From positions 147,014 to 211,013 of the forward strand of contig NZ_LT607421.1 in NCBI RefSeq assembly GCF_900095225.1: a DNA stretch of 64,000 nt, in the 5' to 3' direction. Position 1 is the first letter of the stretch, and each line of letters begins with the position of its first letter. The notes beneath the pieces are model-generated. The model was given only the letters and a program-made list of their open reading frames with translations. It ran no database searches and had not been told where the DNA came from. The DNA comes from Pseudomonas sp. UMAB-08 (GTDB taxonomy: Bacteria > Pseudomonadota > Gammaproteobacteria > Pseudomonadales > Pseudomonadaceae). Below, piece by piece: positions 18,749-26,293 of the stretch. Made by a program: the position numbers and the translations under genes.

Positions 18749-19990
18749 ATGTCTAGCCATCAACCGTTAAACCCCCTGTCCCTTGGTACCGACTACGAGC
18801 AGCTAGCTGCGCGTTTCAGGCCGATTTTCGCGCGTATCGCCGAAGGCGCGGTGGCGCGTGAACGCAACCGCGTACTGCCCTTCGAGCAAATCAAATGGCT
18901 GAAAGAGGCCGGTTTCGGTGCCGTGCGCATCCCGGTTGAACACGGCGGAGCCGGCGCCTCGCTGCCACAACTGGTCCAGTTGCTGATCGAGCTGGCCGAG
19001 GCCGACTCCAACTTGCCGCAAGCGCTGCGTGGTCACCTGGCGTTTGTCGAGGACCGTCTCAACGCCCACGCCACCCACTCTCAGGATGTCTGGTTCAAAC
19101 GCTTCGTCGCCGGTGAACTGGTCGGCAACGCCTGGACCGAGGTGGGCGGCGTGAAGATCGGCCAGGTCATCACCCGCGTCAGCCGTCAGGGCGAGCAGTG
19201 GGTCGTGAATGGCACCAAGTACTACAGCACCGGCAGCCTTTTCGCCGACTGGATCGACCTGTATGCCCAGCGCGATGACAACGGCGCCGACGTGATCGCC
19301 GCCGTCAGGGTCCAGCAACCGGGCGTCCGTCAGAGCGACGACTGGGACGGCTTCGGGCAGCGCACAACCGGCAGCGGCACCTCGGTATTTGAGAACGCCG
19401 TGGTCGAAGAAGAGAACATCATCGACTTCTCCACCCGCTTCAAATACCAGACAGCGTTCTATCAATTGACGCTGCTGGCCGTGCTGGTGGGTTCCGGTCG
19501 TGCCGCCGTGCGCGACATCGCCGAGGAAGTGCGCACACGTACGCGCATCTTCAGCACGGGCAACGCGTCGTCCGCCAGCGCAGATGCCCAGATCCAACAG
19601 GTCGTGGGCAAGGCGTCGGCCCAGGTCTACGCCGCCGAAGCTGCCGCCATCCGGGCCGCGCACGCCTCGCAGCGGGCCTACCTCACCCGCTATGGCAAGG
19701 ACGAACAAGCAGAGCGCGATGCCAACATCGCCGCAGAACTGGAGTCTGCCCAGGCGCAGGTAGCAATCGCCGAACTGGTGCTACGCGCCACCAGCGACCT
19801 GTTCAATGCACTGGGCGCATCGGCGACCAGTACCACCAAGCAACTCGATCGGCACTGGCGCAATGCCCGCACAACGGCTTCGCACAACCCGTTGATCTAC
19901 AAGGAACGCATCATCGGCGACTGGGAAATCAACGGCACCGAACCACCTTATGTCTGGCAGATCGGAGGTGGCAGCAAGCAGACCGCCTGA
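18749..19990 (+). CDS. SfnB-like sulfur acquisition oxidoreductase (first copy)
   Basis: 413-aa acyl-CoA dehydrogenase-fold flavoprotein of the SfnB/DszC branch. It shows IKWLKEAGFGAVRIPVEHGG, WVVNGTKYYSTGSLFADWID (middle domain), DGFGQRTTGSGTSVFENAVV and the terminal TKQLDRHWRNARTTASHNPL motif. The protein contains no cysteine and no methionine beyond the initiator, a strong sulfur-economy signature. AAGAGGAG lies upstream of the ATG. It is 31 bases after the DszA-like gene and followed by a terminator. Confidence 0.87.
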   Translation: MSSHQPLNPLSLGTDYEQLAARFRPIFARIAEGAVARERNRVLPFEQIKWLKEAGFGAVRIPVEHGGAGASLPQLVQLLIELAEADSNLPQALRGHLAFVEDRLNAHATHSQDVWFKRFVAGELVGNAWTEVGGVKIGQVITRVSRQGEQWVVNGTKYYSTGSLFADWIDLYAQRDDNGADVIAAVRVQQPGVRQSDDWDGFGQRTTGSGTSVFENAVVEEENIIDFSTRFKYQTAFYQLTLLAVLVGSGRAAVRDIAEEVRTRTRIFSTGNASSASADAQIQQVVGKASAQVYAAEAAAIRAAHASQRAYLTRYGKDEQAERDANIAAELESAQAQVAIAELVLRATSDLFNALGASATSTTKQLDRHWRNARTTASHNPLIYKERIIGDWEINGTEPPYVWQIGGGSKQTA

Positions 19991-20008
19991 AAAACCGGGT
20001 ATCGCCCC

Positions 20009-20047
20009 ACTGACGACAAAGGCCAGCGCTTGCGCTGGCCTTTGTCT
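20009..20047 (+). terminator. Rho-independent terminator after the first sfnB-like gene
   Basis: GACAAAGGCCAGCGC, loop TTGC, then GCTGGCCTTTGTC: a long near-perfect stem. The T-tract is short (TATT), so it may work with both arms' A/T ends in either direction. Confidence 0.8.
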
Positions 20048-20068
20048 ATTCCGCGCCACGGAAAAACG

Positions 20069-20114
20069 ACTGTCGGGCCAGCAACAGAACTTCATCATCA
20101 CTGTCACTCGACAG
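20069..20114 (+). promoter_or_regulatory. Putative paired activator sites upstream of the OmpW-SfnB unit
   Basis: ACTGTCG (CTGTCG from 20070) with CAACAG at 20082-20087 lies 102 bp upstream of the -24 GG. A second inverted repeat, CTGTC ACTC GACAG, is at 20101-20114. Position matches the two other cluster promoters. Confidence 0.55.
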
Positions 20115-20168
20115 ACACTTGCGCGCAGCTATATCGACATAAAGTCGTTAAAAACCAACAACTTGATA

Positions 20169-20187
20169 TCTGGCACAAAGCCTGCAA
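20169..20187 (+). promoter_or_regulatory. Sigma-54 (-24/-12) promoter of the OmpW-SfnB unit
   Basis: TCTGGCACAAAGCCTGCAA: perfect TGGCAC with GG at 20172-20173, ten bases, then GC at 20184-20185. Predicted start near 20197, leaving a leader of about 95 bases. Confidence 0.75.
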
Positions 20188-20291
20188 AAGGTCTGGTGCT
20201 GCCCTGCATACCGGATGTACGGACGTGGTGGAGCAAACCCTATCGGCGTTTAAAACGCTGTCCGTCACACCTGGAATCAAGGAAGTGCTTT

Positions 20292-20894
20292 ATGCAGTAT
20301 CGCTGGCTAAGACGTACAACCCTCGGGGCCCTGCTATGTGTCGCGGCGCCACTGGTCTACGCAGAAAGCCCGTGGCAAGTGCGCGTAGGTATCAGCGACA
20401 TTGTGCCTACCTCCGACCCTGGCAACATCACGCCCGGGACCATAGACATCAATAGCTCTATCGGTCCCACGTTCAACATCGCCTACTTCATCACCCCCAA
20501 CTGGGCCATCGATGTACTCGGCGGCCTACCGTTCAAGCACGACATCAAGCTCAACGGAGACAAGGTTGGCAGCACCCGCCACTTGCCGCCGATTGTTTCG
20601 CTGCAATACCACTTCTTGCCCGGCGCCAAAGTGCAGCCCTTCGTAGGCGTAGGCATCAATTACACCTACTTCTTCGATGAGCACCTGGACAACGGCGCCA
20701 AACTTGAACTCTCCGACTCATGGGGCGCGGCGTTTCAGGCCGGTGTGGATGTGGCCATCGACGAGCACTGGAGTCTGGGCGCTGACGTGCGCTACGCGAA
20801 GATCAACAGCGACGTAAAAATCGCTGGCACCAAGGTCGGCAGTGTCGATGTCGACCCCACCATCTACAGCCTCAACCTCGGCTACCGCTTCTAA
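20292..20894 (+). CDS. OmpW-family outer membrane porin of the sulfur cluster
   Basis: 200-aa protein: signal peptide of 24 residues (MQYRWLRRTTLGALLCVAAP, cleavage after VYA) then an eight-stranded OmpW barrel (WQVRVGISDIVPTSDPGNIT, PPIVSLQYHFLPGAKVQPFVG, VGINYTYFFDEHLDNG, terminal YSLNLGYRF with C-terminal F). OmpW proteins pass small hydrophobic or neutral molecules. The mature part contains neither Met nor Cys, in sharp contrast to the OprG homologue at 48003. It has its own -24/-12 promoter and lies 11 bases before the second sfnB-like gene, suggesting it is the outer-membrane entry for the organosulfur substrate. Confidence 0.88.
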   Translation: MQYRWLRRTTLGALLCVAAPLVYAESPWQVRVGISDIVPTSDPGNITPGTIDINSSIGPTFNIAYFITPNWAIDVLGGLPFKHDIKLNGDKVGSTRHLPPIVSLQYHFLPGAKVQPFVGVGINYTYFFDEHLDNGAKLELSDSWGAAFQAGVDVAIDEHWSLGADVRYAKINSDVKIAGTKVGSVDVDPTIYSLNLGYRF

Positions 20895-20905
20895 AGGAAA
20901 TCATC

Positions 20906-22153
20906 ATGAGCTCATTACCTAAAGTCGATACCGCCAGCCCGAGCGATCCGTACCTGCAGATCCAGTCCAAAACACCCGCCACTCGCCTGGAAAGCGAAGC
21001 CCAGGCCATCGATGCCGCCAAGCAACTTGCCGTCCAGTTCGCCCAGGAAACCATCCAGCGCGACCGCGAACGCCGACTGCCATTCGCCGAACTGGACGCT
21101 TATTCGCAAAGCGGCCTGTGGAGCATCGTCGTGCCCAAACAGTACGGCGGCTTAGGGGCCAGTTACCGTACCGTGGCCGAAGTCTTCAAATTGATCGCGG
21201 CCGCCGACGCCTCGCTGGGCCAGTTGCCACAGAACCATTTCGTCATTCTCGTGCACATCGCACTGGACGGCACCGAGGAGCAGAAACGCTTCTTCTTCGA
21301 CCTCGCGCTGTCCGGCACTCGTTTCGGCAATGCCTTCTCCGAACGCGGCGGGCGCAACGTTGCAGAGTTCCAAACCAAAATCAGCGCAGAGGGCGACGAC
21401 TTTATCGTCGAAGGGCAGAAGTTTTTCTCCACCGGGGCCTTGCTGGCACACTGGATTCCTATCGTTGCGGTCAATGATGAGGGCTTGCCGCATCTGGCCA
21501 TCGTCCCGCGCGATACCTCGGGGCTCAAGGTGGTCAACGACTGGTCCAGCTTCGGCCTGCGGACCACCGCAAGCGGCACGGTGCTGATCGACAAGGTGCG
21601 CGTACCGGCCAGTCATGTGATCCCGATCTGGCGCGCATTTGCCAACCCTACCGCTGCCGGGCCGATCTCCCAGTTTCTCCAGGCTGCCATCGACGCCGGC
21701 CTGGCCCGTAGCGCCCTGGAAGACACCCTGAAATATGTGCGCAGCTTCACTCGCCCCTGGATTGATTCGGGTCAGGAAAAGGCCACTGAAGACCCGTATA
21801 TCCTGCAACAAATCGGCGACATTCAGGTGCGCCTGCGCGCCGCAGAAGCGGTCCTCGATCTGGCTGCCGACGCCATCGACCACGCCTTGCTCGAGCCGAG
21901 CGAAGACAGCGTCGCAGTGGCCTCGATCCGCACCGCAGAAGCCAAGATACTCACCACCGAGGCCGCCATCCTGGCCAGCAACAAGTTGTTTGAGCTGGCG
22001 GGCACCCGCGCCACGCTGGAGGAATACGGCCTAGACCGTCACTGGCGCAACGCACGCACCCATACTCTGCACGACCCCGTGCGCTGGAAATTCCACGCCA
22101 TCGGCAACTATGTTTTGAACGAGATCAAGCCGCCGCGTCACCCCTGGCTGTAA
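20906..22153 (+). CDS. SfnB-like sulfur acquisition oxidoreductase (second copy)
   Basis: 415-aa SfnB/DszC-type flavoprotein, paralogous to the first copy. Typical segments are LWSIVVPKQYGGLGASYRTV, DASLGQLPQNHF, FIVEGQKFFSTGALLAHWIP, FGLRTTASGTVLIDKVRVPA and YGLDRHWRNARTHTLHDPVR. Like its paralogue it has no Cys and no internal Met. AAAGGAAA precedes the ATG. It is translated from the same transcript as the OmpW-like porin, and a strong hairpin follows, so the two form a closed unit. Confidence 0.88.
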   Translation: MSSLPKVDTASPSDPYLQIQSKTPATRLESEAQAIDAAKQLAVQFAQETIQRDRERRLPFAELDAYSQSGLWSIVVPKQYGGLGASYRTVAEVFKLIAAADASLGQLPQNHFVILVHIALDGTEEQKRFFFDLALSGTRFGNAFSERGGRNVAEFQTKISAEGDDFIVEGQKFFSTGALLAHWIPIVAVNDEGLPHLAIVPRDTSGLKVVNDWSSFGLRTTASGTVLIDKVRVPASHVIPIWRAFANPTAAGPISQFLQAAIDAGLARSALEDTLKYVRSFTRPWIDSGQEKATEDPYILQQIGDIQVRLRAAEAVLDLAADAIDHALLEPSEDSVAVASIRTAEAKILTTEAAILASNKLFELAGTRATLEEYGLDRHWRNARTHTLHDPVRWKFHAIGNYVLNEIKPPRHPWL

Positions 22154-22160
22154 GCCTTGC

Positions 22161-22190
22161 ACCTCGTCAGCACAGTCGCGCTGACGAGGT
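22161..22190. terminator. Bidirectional hairpin between sfnB-like and the GT83 gene
   Basis: ACCTCGTCAGC, loop ACAGTCGC, GCTGACGAGGT: perfect 11-bp stem in a convergent intergenic region. T-tracts are weak on both sides. Confidence 0.65.
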
Positions 22191-22242
22191 GTATCCCCCT
22201 GAAAAAATCAACCCGACGCCGCACCCGCCCAGCCAACGCCGC

Positions 22243-23766
22243 TCATATCACGGAAGATTGCCAGACGAATCGGTACACCTTGGCGGGCGGCTCCGGGTTG
22301 CATTGACCATTGTCCGCATCGGGACCGACCAGGGACCAGTCGGCCCGCGACGTATTACCGAGCTGGCGGGCCTTCTCCGGCTGGAAGCATCGAGCCAGAT
22401 CACCCGAGGGAACCAGGGCAAATGCCTGCGGATGACCTCTCAACCACAGAGCGGCCTGATCGACCGTAGACCCCGTCAGAAAGCCGAAATGTACGATGGG
22501 CTGTCGAGCGAATAACCAATGTCCTTCCCGCCATTGGGCCAGAACCAGGTCTGCCCCACCCGTCAGTTCGGCAGCCTGACGCATGATGGCTTCGTGCGGG
22601 TTTGGACCGTCGTTGATCGGCTCGATAAAGCCGCGAGCAAACCAGGCACCGAACCAGACCAACGTCAGCGCAAAAAATATTTTGCGGCCACGGGGGCGAT
22701 GGACAAACCAGCGGTGCAGAAGCCACGGCACCAGAGGGGCCGCCACCAGCGCCAGGCCGGGCAAGGCCGGGTAGATGTAGATTTTACGCTTGCCGCTGCT
22801 CAGGCAGAAAAACAGGAGCACCAAAACGACCCAGCCAAGCAAGACCAAAACCCGACCGTCATGTTTAGCCAACTGCTTGCGCCATGCGGGCACGAACCAC
22901 GGCAGCGCGAGGAACATCGGTAGCCAGTATTTAGGGATGACAATGACGAAGAAGTACCAGAACGGCTCCTTGTGCTCCCAGGCATTGGCATAGCGATTGG
23001 CGGTCTGGTGCAGAAGGATTTCTTTAATGTAAGCAATACCGTTTGCGTCACCTTGCAGCGTCACGCTCACCACCAGTGGCACGAGCCAGACCGAAACGGC
23101 CGCCAGCATCACCAACAGACCGAGCAGCCAGGAGAGTCCCCGGCCAGGCATCGCCACGACGCCTGGCCAACCCTTGCGCACGGCATAGAAATAAGGGATC
23201 AACATCAGGATCGGGACAAACCCCACCCCCTTGCTGATGATGCCAAAGCCCATGGCGGCGCAGGCAACATAGAACCAGCCCCACGCCGGGCCAAGGAGCA
23301 GATGGCGCACCAGGCCATACATTCCGAGGACGGTCCACAGGCAGAGGAAGCCATCGATCTGCCCGGTTCTGAGAATGCTGAAGGTCTGATAGGTCCCGAG
23401 GAACAGCAGCGCAGCGATGACCCCGACACGGCGATTCCACAAGCGCCGACCCAGGTCGTACAAGCACCCTGTCGCGACCACGCCGGCGAGCAGCGCGGGC
23501 AAGTACAGCGCAATCTTGGACAGGCCCGTCAACCGTGTAAAAAACGCCACCGCCCACATAAACAGAGGGGGCTTGTCCGGGTAAATTTCCCCGGCGCGGT
23601 GCGGAATAAACCAGGAACCGTCCTGCAGCATCTCCAGGGATACTCCGAGGAAACGCTCTTCATCCACATCAAGCGGTTGTCGCAAACCCAGGCCCGCGCC
23701 GATGAGCAGCAACGCCAACAGCATCAACCCCAGCTGTTCCATTCGGGGAGAAAGTACTCTACGCAC
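22243..23766 (-). CDS. ArnT-like (GT83/PMT fold) lipid-linked sugar transferase
   Basis: About 507-aa integral membrane glycosyltransferase with a dozen hydrophobic segments. The periplasmic catalytic motif DVDEERFLGVSLEMLQDGSW and HRAGEIYPDKPPLFMW near the N-terminus match the ArnT family, which moves a sugar from undecaprenyl phosphate to lipid A or other envelope glycans. The GTG at 23766 (VRRVLSPRM) has AAGGA upstream and avoids a long overlap; ATG 23742 or 23802 are alternatives. It is the last gene of a four-gene minus-strand operon with a UDP-uronate epimerase, a DPM1/ArnC-like transferase and a LAB_N protein. Genuine ArnT is about 550 aa, and no other arn genes are present, so a sugar other than L-Ara4N is likely. 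Confidence 0.82.
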   Translation of the reverse strand: MRRVLSPRMEQLGLMLLALLLIGAGLGLRQPLDVDEERFLGVSLEMLQDGSWFIPHRAGEIYPDKPPLFMWAVAFFTRLTGLSKIALYLPALLAGVVATGCLYDLGRRLWNRRVGVIAALLFLGTYQTFSILRTGQIDGFLCLWTVLGMYGLVRHLLLGPAWGWFYVACAAMGFGIISKGVGFVPILMLIPYFYAVRKGWPGVVAMPGRGLSWLLGLLVMLAAVSVWLVPLVVSVTLQGDANGIAYIKEILLHQTANRYANAWEHKEPFWYFFVIVIPKYWLPMFLALPWFVPAWRKQLAKHDGRVLVLLGWVVLVLLFFCLSSGKRKIYIYPALPGLALVAAPLVPWLLHRWFVHRPRGRKIFFALTLVWFGAWFARGFIEPINDGPNPHEAIMRQAAELTGGADLVLAQWREGHWLFARQPIVHFGFLTGSTVDQAALWLRGHPQAFALVPSGDLARCFQPEKARQLGNTSRADWSLVGPDADNGQCNPEPPAKVYRFVWQSSVI

Positions 23767-23770
23767 TGGG

Positions 23771-24052
23771 CTAGTCGTCCTTCTGCTGTTTATGGCGGGC
23801 AATCAACTGCAGGTTACGCAGGTAAACAATGATGCCGAAGGACTGCCCGACAATGAATACCGGGTCTGCGCGATAAATTGCATACGCCAGCAGCAACAGG
23901 CTGCCGATGATGCTCAAGTACCAGAAGCTAACCGGAATGACGCTGCGCTTTTTGTATTCGCTGTAGAGCCACTGCAAGACAAAGCGACCCGTAAAAGCCA
24001 GTTGACCGATAAAGCCGACCGCCAACCACAGCGCTTCCCGGCTCATGTTCAT
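23771..24052 (-). CDS. LAB_N-domain (lipid-A-disaccharide synthase N-terminal-like) membrane protein
   Basis: 93-aa membrane protein with three hydrophobic segments and the LAB_N hallmarks FIGQLAFTGRFVLQWLYSEYKK...VPVSFWYLSIIGSLLLL...PVFIVGQSFGIIVYLRN. The stand-alone LAB_N domain resembles small EmrE-like transporters; in this gene setting it could flip the lipid-linked sugar (inference). The start at 24052 overlaps the upstream glycosyltransferase stop as TGATG; an ATG 17 codons upstream would lie inside that gene. Confidence 0.8.
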   Translation of the reverse strand: MNMSREALWLAVGFIGQLAFTGRFVLQWLYSEYKKRSVIPVSFWYLSIIGSLLLLAYAIYRADPVFIVGQSFGIIVYLRNLQLIARHKQQKDD

Positions 24053-24792
24053 CACTGCAACTCCTCCGGCGTGGCATCCAGTTTCGTGCGTTTGATCAGC
24101 CACCAGACGCCCATCAGATCAAGAATACCGACCAGCGCCCGGTCAATGTTTCCGTACTTGGAGACGCCTGCCACACGATGCCGGTGATTGACCGGATGCA
24201 CGATCATTCGACCCTTGTGACGTTGAATCAGCGCCGGAATATAGCGGTGCATGTGATCGAAGTACGGCAACCGCAGAAAAGCCTCTCGCTCGATCACTTT
24301 GAGACCGCAACCGGTATCTGGCGTCGCATCCTTCAGCAGGCGACTGCGCAAGCCATTGGCAAACCGCGAGGCCCAACGCTTGCTGGCCGTATCGCGGCGG
24401 TTTACCCGGTGTCCAGCGACCAGCTTGATACCGCCAGCAAGCCCTTCACTGCCGCGCACCAATGAGAGCATGCCGGGGATGTCCGCCGGATCATTCTGCC
24501 CATCGCCATCGAGTGTCGCGAGCCAGTGACCACGAGCTACGGTTGCCGCGTGATAGATCGAAGTGCTTTGTCCAAGCGAGCGGGCATGACGGATGATTCG
24601 CAACTGATGGAAGCCGTCACGTTTCAGCGCACGCAACTCAGCGACGGTGTCATCCGTGCTGCCATCATCGACCACAATAACTTCATAGTCCTCGCCGACC
24701 AGTGCGCTACGGATCTCTTGCAGAAGAGGGGTCAGATTACTGGCTTCATTCTTTGCCGGAATCAGGACGGAAACATAAACGCTGTCGCTCAT
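24052..24792 (-). CDS. GT2 glycosyltransferase (DPM1/ArnC-like polyprenyl-phosphate sugar transferase)
   Basis: 246-aa family 2 glycosyltransferase: VSVLIPAKNEASNLTPLLQE (nucleotide-binding start), EVIVVDDGSTDDTV, LATLDGDGQNDPADIP (metal-binding DxD region), PDTGCGLKVIEREAF, and HRHRVAGVSKYGNIDRALVG. The C-terminus (ILDLMGVWWLIKRTK) has at most one short hydrophobic stretch, so it is DPM1-like rather than the two-helix ArnC/GtrB form. It is predicted to load a sugar onto undecaprenyl phosphate for the ArnT-like enzyme. It starts 51 bases after the epimerase gene. Confidence 0.88.
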   Translation of the reverse strand: MSDSVYVSVLIPAKNEASNLTPLLQEIRSALVGEDYEVIVVDDGSTDDTVAELRALKRDGFHQLRIIRHARSLGQSTSIYHAATVARGHWLATLDGDGQNDPADIPGMLSLVRGSEGLAGGIKLVAGHRVNRRDTASKRWASRFANGLRSRLLKDATPDTGCGLKVIEREAFLRLPYFDHMHRYIPALIQRHKGRMIVHPVNHRHRVAGVSKYGNIDRALVGILDLMGVWWLIKRTKLDATPEELQ

Positions 24793-24843
24793 TGGTCACC
24801 CATGATCGTTATATAAGTGCTGTGAGGCTGGACCCGGTAGCAG

Positions 24844-25836
24844 CTAGACCTTGAAATAATCCCGGTACCAGTCGACGAAGTTCTTCACCCCTGTCTGAAT
24901 GGTTACCTTCGGGAGAAAATCAATCGACTGTGCAAGCTCCGACACATCGGCCCAGGTTTGCAACACTTCCCCCGGCTGCATAGGCAAATAGTTCCTTTGC
25001 GCTTTGATTCCGATCTTATCTTCAAGGCACTCGATAAAGTCCAACAACTTCACCGGTGCGCCCCGTCCAATGTTGTAAACCTTGTTCGGGGCTGCTGGCC
25101 CAGTGACACCAACCATAGCAGAGGTCTCTGCTGACGGCGGGCGCAAGCGCACAATCCCCTCGACGATGTCGTCGATATAAGTGAAGTCGCGTGACATCAG
25201 CCCACTGTTATAAATATCAATGGGCTGCCTATTCAAAATCGCATGAGTGAATTTGAACAACGCCATATCAGGCCGCCCCCACGGCCCATACACGGTAAAA
25301 AAGCGCAGCCCTGTCGTTGGAATATCGTAGAGATGGGAATAGGTGTAAGCCATCAACTCATTGGCACGTTTGGTGGCCGCATAAAACGAAGCCGGGGCAT
25401 CGACGGCGTCGGCCGTGGAAAACGGTACTTTGTCATTGCGGCCATACACGGAGCTGCTCGAGGCATAAATGAGATGTTTCGGTTTGACCTGCCGACACGC
25501 TTCGAGCACATGCAGAAAACCGCTCACATTGGACTCGGCATAGGCATCCGGGTTATCCAGCGAATGGCGCACACCTGCTTGCGCCGCGAGATGAATGACC
25601 TGGGTAAAACCATGGGTCTGAAAAAGTTCGAGCAGCGCGGCTTTGTTGATAATGTCCAGCGTCTGGAAACTGAAGTTGGGAACAGCCGCCAATTGCGCGA
25701 GACGTCCACGCTTGAGTTCCACGCTGTAGTAATCATTAAGGTTGTCGATCCCTACAACCTTCAGGCCCTGTTGGCAAAGACGTTTAGCCGTATGGAAGCC
25801 AATGAATCCAGCCGCGCCGGTAACCAATACCGTCAT
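24844..25836 (-). CDS. UDP-glucuronate 4-epimerase-like NAD-dependent epimerase
   Basis: 330-aa extended SDR enzyme: TGAAGFIGFHTAKRL (NAD binding), DNLNDYYSVELKRGRLAQL (typical of UDP-GlcA 4-epimerases, CapI-like), HLAAQAGVRHS, SSSSVYGRN and YAATKRANE (catalytic Tyr/Lys), then FFTVYGPWGRPDMALFKFTH. It should interconvert UDP-glucuronate and UDP-galacturonate. It is the first gene of the envelope-sugar operon, pointing to galacturonic acid as the sugar delivered. A capsule role is an alternative, but no polymerase or export genes are nearby. Confidence 0.87.
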   Translation of the reverse strand: MTVLVTGAAGFIGFHTAKRLCQQGLKVVGIDNLNDYYSVELKRGRLAQLAAVPNFSFQTLDIINKAALLELFQTHGFTQVIHLAAQAGVRHSLDNPDAYAESNVSGFLHVLEACRQVKPKHLIYASSSSVYGRNDKVPFSTADAVDAPASFYAATKRANELMAYTYSHLYDIPTTGLRFFTVYGPWGRPDMALFKFTHAILNRQPIDIYNSGLMSRDFTYIDDIVEGIVRLRPPSAETSAMVGVTGPAAPNKVYNIGRGAPVKLLDFIECLEDKIGIKAQRNYLPMQPGEVLQTWADVSELAQSIDFLPKVTIQTGVKNFVDWYRDYFKV

Positions 25837-26050
25837 GCGTCCCTCGCAGGTAAAAATAGACAGGCTCTCGACACTTTCAAGCTCGACTACAGGGGATGCA
25901 CGGGTCGTAAAATCGCCTCACCTCCAACAATCGCGAAGTGTAGACCACGTCAACCAAACGGCAACCAAGACCCGGACGCGCCTGTTATTTGCCCCAAAGC
26001 CGCCGCTCTGCTAGTGTCGCGCCGGTTTAACGTCTACCGAGATAGCCGCC

Positions 26051-26293
26051 ATGGCCCGCAAGAAAGCTGCACCGGATTTCGAACAGTCCCTCGCTGATCT
26101 GCAAACGCTGGTTGAGCGCCTGGAGAACGGCGAGCTGTCGTTGGAGGATTCGTTGACCGCCTTCGAACAAGGTATCCGCCTGACCCGCGACTGCCAAGGC
26201 GCCTTGGCGCAGGCCGAGCAGAAGGTGCAAGTGCTGCTCGAACGCGACGGCGAACTGGCTGAAGAGCCCTTCGACGAGGATCAGCCAGAATGA
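26051..26293 (+). CDS. xseB: Exodeoxyribonuclease VII small subunit
   Basis: 80-aa Xse[21 protein letters not shown] and [20 protein letters not shown] are the family core helices. It pairs with XseA (not in the window) to degrade single-stranded DNA. The ATG lies downstream of an intergenic region shared divergently with the epimerase gene, and the stop overlaps ispA by ATGA, the standard xseB-ispA-dxs operon. Confidence 0.95.
   Translation: MARKKAAPDFEQSLADLQTLVERLENGELSLEDSLTAFEQGIRLTRDCQGALAQAEQKVQVLLERDGELAEEPFDEDQPE

Noticed and set aside
18803..19708. 301-codon minus frame opposite sfnB-like
   Set aside because: Shadow of the SfnB-like gene; no domain or RBS.
22972..23832. 286-codon plus-strand frame opposite the GT83 gene
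   Set aside because: Complements a well-supported glycosyltransferase; composition (Arg/Gln/His-rich) is typical of antisense shadow frames.
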